From Oscillospiraceae bacterium (lineage in GTDB: Bacteria; Bacillota; Clostridia; Oscillospirales; SIG627), in assembly GCA_015065325.1 (NCBI GenBank), contig SVQO01000001.1:1-64000 (forward strand): a stretch of 64,000 nucleotides of DNA, in the 5' to 3' direction. Every line of letters begins with the position of its first letter. The first letter of the stretch is position 1. The position numbers and the translations under genes are program-made. Below the pieces are notes generated by a model. That model searched no databases. It was not told the DNA's origin and saw only the letters and a list, made by a program, of their open reading frames with translations. Shown here in pieces: positions 61,064 to 64,000 of the stretch.

Positions 61064-61927
61064 TTATTTAACAGTTTTAAAATTGCCGAAAATTTCATTT
61101 GCCTGCGTCACGTTGGCAAAGGTGCCGGGGTAGGAGTCGATGATGGCACGAAGCTTTGCGATCTGGTGTTTGTTGATAATGCAGATCAACATCTGAAGCT
61201 CCGTACCCGAATACATTCCCTTGGCGGGAAGTACCGTAACGCCGTGGTGCAATTTGTCTATGATCTCACGACTCATTTCCTCAGCATGCGTTGTAACGAT
61301 CTCAAACTTCAGCTGCTCCTTGTTGCCGCGCAAGATGGAGTCGCTGACCTTACTGGTCAAGAAGGAATACATAATGCAAAGGATCACGGGCTCCAGCTTG
61401 TGGTCGTAAACAAAATACGAAGCTGCTGCCACTGCACAGTTCATTGCAAAAATGATCCAAACCAAATTCATCTCCGGTTTCTTTTCGTGAACGCAGGCAG
61501 CCACGATATCCGTGCCGCCCGTGGATCCGTTGGAACGGATCACGTTACCGTAAATAAAGCCGTTGATCACGCCCGCAGTCAAAGGCGCCAGGATGGTGCT
61601 GCTGGGAGTTTTGTAAATAAATTCTTCCAGGTCGATCCCGTACTGGAACAGGAGCAAAAACAACGAGAATGCAACGGAAAACGTAAGACTTTTCAGCGCA
61701 TAGTCCCGATCCACGAAGAAAAACGCCAGCACACAAAGCGGAACGTTGATCAATAGGCTCATATAACCCACGCTGAAATTCAATTTGTATTGGATCATGG
61801 TTGCAATACCGTTCAGTCCCGCAGGAGCAAAGGAATTCTCCAAAATCAAAATACGGTAATTCAACGCCATCAGACAAGCCATTGCAAGAACGATGCCGTA
61901 AGATATCAATTTGTTGTTTTTCTTCAT
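61064..61927 (-). CDS. YitT-family membrane protein
   Basis: 287 residues from the ATG at 61927 (GAGGTC upstream; a longer ATG four codons earlier is less well spaced). Five to six membrane helices with the family blocks APAGLNGIATMIQYKLNFSV, LINVPLCVLAFFFVDRDYAL and RSNGSTGGTDIVA, then the DUF2179 domain (GVTVLPAKGMYSGTELQMLI). YitT proteins are common in Bacillota; some are linked to metabolite or metal export, none firmly. Divergent from a LysR gene, which may control the operon. Confidence 0.88.
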   Translation of the reverse strand: MKKNNKLISYGIVLAMACLMALNYRILILENSFAPAGLNGIATMIQYKLNFSVGYMSLLINVPLCVLAFFFVDRDYALKSLTFSVAFSLFLLLFQYGIDLEEFIYKTPSSTILAPLTAGVINGFIYGNVIRSNGSTGGTDIVAACVHEKKPEMNLVWIIFAMNCAVAAASYFVYDHKLEPVILCIMYSFLTSKVSDSILRGNKEQLKFEIVTTHAEEMSREIIDKLHHGVTVLPAKGMYSGTELQMLICIINKHQIAKLRAIIDSYPGTFANVTQANEIFGNFKTVK

Positions 61928-62047
61928 ATCTGACCTCATAAAATGAAAAATAGTCTTGCTTTTTCGGAAATAGTAGGTTATACTTGATCTATAATCTTTT
62001 TTTCTTCTTTTTGTTTTTTCTATAATTTTAAGAAATAGGTGAACGCT

Positions 62048-62923
62048 ATGGATATTAAAACCCTGCGCAATTTCGTGGAAATTGTTGATTCCGGCTCCTT
62101 AACTGCAGCATCCAAAAAGCTTTTCATCGCACAGCCCGCCCTTTCCAACCAACTGAAGGCTTTGGAAAAGGAGGTAAATACCACCCTGATCGAACGAAAC
62201 TCCCGTCATCAAAGGCTGACCGATGCAGGAAAGCTGTTTTACGATCGGGCAAAAAGCATCATCCTTCTGGAAAACGCGATGTTCAGCGAGATCTCCGATA
62301 CCCGTGAAGGGGAGGTCGGCTGTCTGAAGATCGCTACCATCCAGTCCGGAGAGATCAATCTGCTTCAAGAGATCATCCCTCTTTTTTCCAAGCAGTACCC
62401 CCGAGTCACCTACGAGATTTTGGAAAAGGAATCAGAGGACATTTTGCGGCTTTTGGAAAACGGAAGCGCCGAGATCGGCGTAGTCAGCACTCCCTGCCCC
62501 ATCAGTTCGGAAATGGACGTTTTCTATATCAGCGACGAAAGACTGGTCTGCGCCTACGATCCGGAGATCTTCTCCTTTGACGAAAAGGAAAAGGTTATTT
62601 CCCTGCACGCTTTGGCAGATAAGCCCATCCTGATCATCCGCCGCTACGAGGATATGTTCCGCGCCCTGTGCGAAAAGGAGCTGTTCCACCCCAATATCCG
62701 CGCAAGAAACAAGCAGCTCACCTTAAACCTGAAGTGGGCGGAGGCGGGACTCGGCATTGCCATCGTTCCCGAAAACAGCCTCTCCTATTGCCGTAAAAAG
62801 CTTGCCTATAAGGTGATCGACAGCAAGGGCTTGACCACCCGACGCGCCATCGTCACCATGAAAAACAGCTTTCATTCCAAGGCAACCAAAAACTTTCTCG
62901 CCCTTTGCAAGGAAAAGCTTTGA
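62048..62923 (+). CDS. LysR-family transcriptional regulator
   Basis: 291 residues from the ATG at 62048 (an upstream in-frame start adds three residues). N-terminal winged HTH: MDIKTLRNFVEIVDSGSLTA then ASKKLFIAQPALSNQLKALE. The effector domain follows from about residue 90 (VGCLKIATIQSGEINLLQE). It is divergent from yitT across 120 bp, the classic arrangement for a LysR protein controlling the neighbouring yitT-amidohydrolase-lipoprotein operon. Confidence 0.93.
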   Translation: MDIKTLRNFVEIVDSGSLTAASKKLFIAQPALSNQLKALEKEVNTTLIERNSRHQRLTDAGKLFYDRAKSIILLENAMFSEISDTREGEVGCLKIATIQSGEINLLQEIIPLFSKQYPRVTYEILEKESEDILRLLENGSAEIGVVSTPCPISSEMDVFYISDERLVCAYDPEIFSFDEKEKVISLHALADKPILIIRRYEDMFRALCEKELFHPNIRARNKQLTLNLKWAEAGLGIAIVPENSLSYCRKKLAYKVIDSKGLTTRRAIVTMKNSFHSKATKNFLALCKEKL

Positions 62924-62931
62924 TCCTTATC

Positions 62932-62955
62932 GCCCCACCTCGGTGGGGCATTTTT
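62932..62955. terminator. Terminator between lysR and the foldase gene
   Basis: GCCCCACC, two-base loop, GGTGGGGC, then ATTTTTTATT. Confidence 0.8.
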
Positions 62956-64000
62956 TATTGCTCCAGAGTAGATACCGCGTTTTTCATCATGACCTCAAAG
63001 GTCTTATCAAAGCGAATGGCTTCCATCAAAACCTCTTTGGTATAGTGCTTTTCAAATTCCTCTACGGTTTTGAATTCTTCCTTTTTTACCTCCCAGGCCT
63101 TTTCCAGACCCTCGCGGTATTCCTTCTCGGAAACCTCCACCTTCAAAAGTCTGCCTGCCTGAATATGCGCCATATCGTTTTTCACGCGCTCGCGGGCATC
63201 CTCCAGTGACATTTTATTGATCTTATCCACGGTGGTCTGCAAATACTCAGACACGTATTCCTCGTAGGTGATCCCCAGATCCTCCGCCATGGCTTTGATC
63301 TCGGTGATATATTCCTCCACGTATTTCTTCACCATTTCCTCGGGGTACTTTTTTACCACCACGCCGGCGAGAAAGGCGTCCAGAACGAGACTTGCCTTCG
63401 CCTCGGTCTTTTGCTCCTTCAGACTCTCTTTGACGTGCACGCGAAAATCCTGAACGTCGGCGTAATCTCCCAGTTGCTGCACGAATTCATCGGTGCAAAC
63501 GGGAACCAGAGAGCTCTGGATCTCCAGGATCGTTCCCTGACACTGCAGGGTCGCGCCTGCCCAGGCGCCCATGGAAATATCGTCGGCGGCTACTGTATTG
63601 GTGACCGTACAGACGTCTCCCACCTTTTTACCCACCAAGGCGTTGGCAAGTGCCTCGTCACCGTTTCCGTCGTAGCCGATAATGAGCATATACTGAGGCT
63701 GGCAGAATTCATCCACCGCTTCCCCTTCGTAAAAGACCTTGTAATCCACGATGACCCTGTCGTACGTCTCAACTACGGCACCTGCCTCCTTGGTCGTAAA
63801 TTCCGAGTGGGAAAGCATCACCTGATGGATTGCGTAGTCGATCTCATCCTCGGTGCATACCTCGGGATCCGCAAAAGGAGCGCGGATGGGATCAAGCTGC
63901 TTTAATTCTATGTACTCCGACAGGTCGTAATCGTAATAGGAGTTTTTCGGCTCGTCCTTTTTCTGAATGAGGGCAATGATCCCCCAGATCAAAAGGCCAA
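62955..64000 (-). CDS. Membrane-anchored trigger-factor-like PPIase, partial at right edge
   Basis: The frame is open to the right window edge; the visible ~348 residues begin with a hydrophobic stretch (GLLIWGIIALIQ), likely the end of a membrane anchor. An FKBP-type domain follows (VIVDYKVFYEGEAVDEFCQP, YDGNGDEALANALVGKKVGD), then a long helical C-terminal domain like trigger factor (PEEMVKKYVEEYITEIKAMA, YEEYVSEYLQTTVDKI). Real trigger factor is soluble and ribosome-bound; the anchor suggests an envelope foldase akin to the TF-like proteins of Clostridia. The start lies outside the window. Confidence 0.72.
   Translation of the reverse strand, partial: GLLIWGIIALIQKKDEPKNSYYDYDLSEYIELKQLDPIRAPFADPEVCTEDEIDYAIHQVMLSHSEFTTKEAGAVVETYDRVIVDYKVFYEGEAVDEFCQPQYMLIIGYDGNGDEALANALVGKKVGDVCTVTNTVAADDISMGAWAGATLQCQGTILEIQSSLVPVCTDEFVQQLGDYADVQDFRVHVKESLKEQKTEAKASLVLDAFLAGVVVKKYPEEMVKKYVEEYITEIKAMAEDLGITYEEYVSEYLQTTVDKINKMSLEDARERVKNDMAHIQAGRLLKVEVSEKEYREGLEKAWEVKKEEFKTVEEFEKHYTKEVLMEAIRFDKTFEVMMKNAVSTLEQ

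Overview
The window looks like chromosome from an uncultured spore-forming member of the Clostridia (Bacillota), probably from a gut or rumen community. Supporting evidence: a dipicolinate synthase pair (dpaA-dpaB, the spore-core dipicolinate enzyme), type I dockerins on two secreted proteins, lipoprotein signals, TTGACA/TATAAT promoters with strong GGAGG ribosome-binding sites, U-tract terminators, and genes for using host-type amino sugars (N-acetylneuraminate lyase, GH20, GH123-like/DUF4091). There are no rRNA, tRNA, CRISPR or IS genes that I can see.

Layout. 1-1.3 kb: the start of an HMG-lyase/isopropylmalate-synthase-like gene with a palindromic operator, a candidate structured RNA, and an AbrB-like regulator. 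1.3-10 kb: a carbohydrate-type operon (ceramidase-like hydrolase, sugar isomerase, TIM-barrel protein) on the minus strand, then a secreted phosphoesterase-dockerin, an amidohydrolase and a DUF4091 protein. 10-18.7 kb: a 1,617-residue Ig-like/dockerin surface protein, an EEP-family lipoprotein, a radical SAM protein, a frameshifted XRE regulator, an OB-like membrane protein and a GNAT. 19-26.3 kb: a second ceramidase-like gene divergent from a six-gene catabolic operon (nanA, FAD oxidoreductase, MBL, ABM, G1P dehydrogenase, GDPD). 26.3-31.5 kb: an ECF S component behind an unidentified attenuator leader, DUF3842, a QueG-like protein, a phage large terminase, the TPP-riboswitch thiT-thiN operon and a phage small terminase. 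31.6-43 kb: a DUF6273 lipoprotein, a 47-residue cationic peptide, HAD phosphatases, two AraC regulators, a LarA-like/GH20 operon and a duplicated ferredoxin-type reductase. 43-47.4 kb: three tandem ceramidase-like genes. 47.5-54.8 kb: dpaAB facing a six-gene P22-like head operon. 54.8-64 kb: an MBL protein, a zinc-ribbon membrane protein, two papain-like lipoproteins, an amidohydrolase, YitT, LysR and a trigger-factor-like foldase running off the right edge.

The standout is a dispersed but apparently intact P22/podovirus-type DNA-packaging set: small terminase (31.1-31.5 kb), large terminase (28.3-29.6 kb), and portal, scaffold, coat, connector-like, propeller/hub-like and coiled-coil genes (48.9-54.7 kb). 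Ordinary chromosomal genes lie between them, and the window has no integrase, repressor, lysis, tail-spike or replication genes. The small-terminase promoter and the head-operon promoter share an almost identical element: TGTCA direct repeats at 10-bp spacing over the -35 region, exactly 14 bp from the -10 (27 of 35 positions identical). This suggests that separated loci are switched on together by one activator, as expected for a domesticated particle or gene-transfer-agent-like system rather than for a decaying prophage. Function is inferred; nothing here shows that particles are made.
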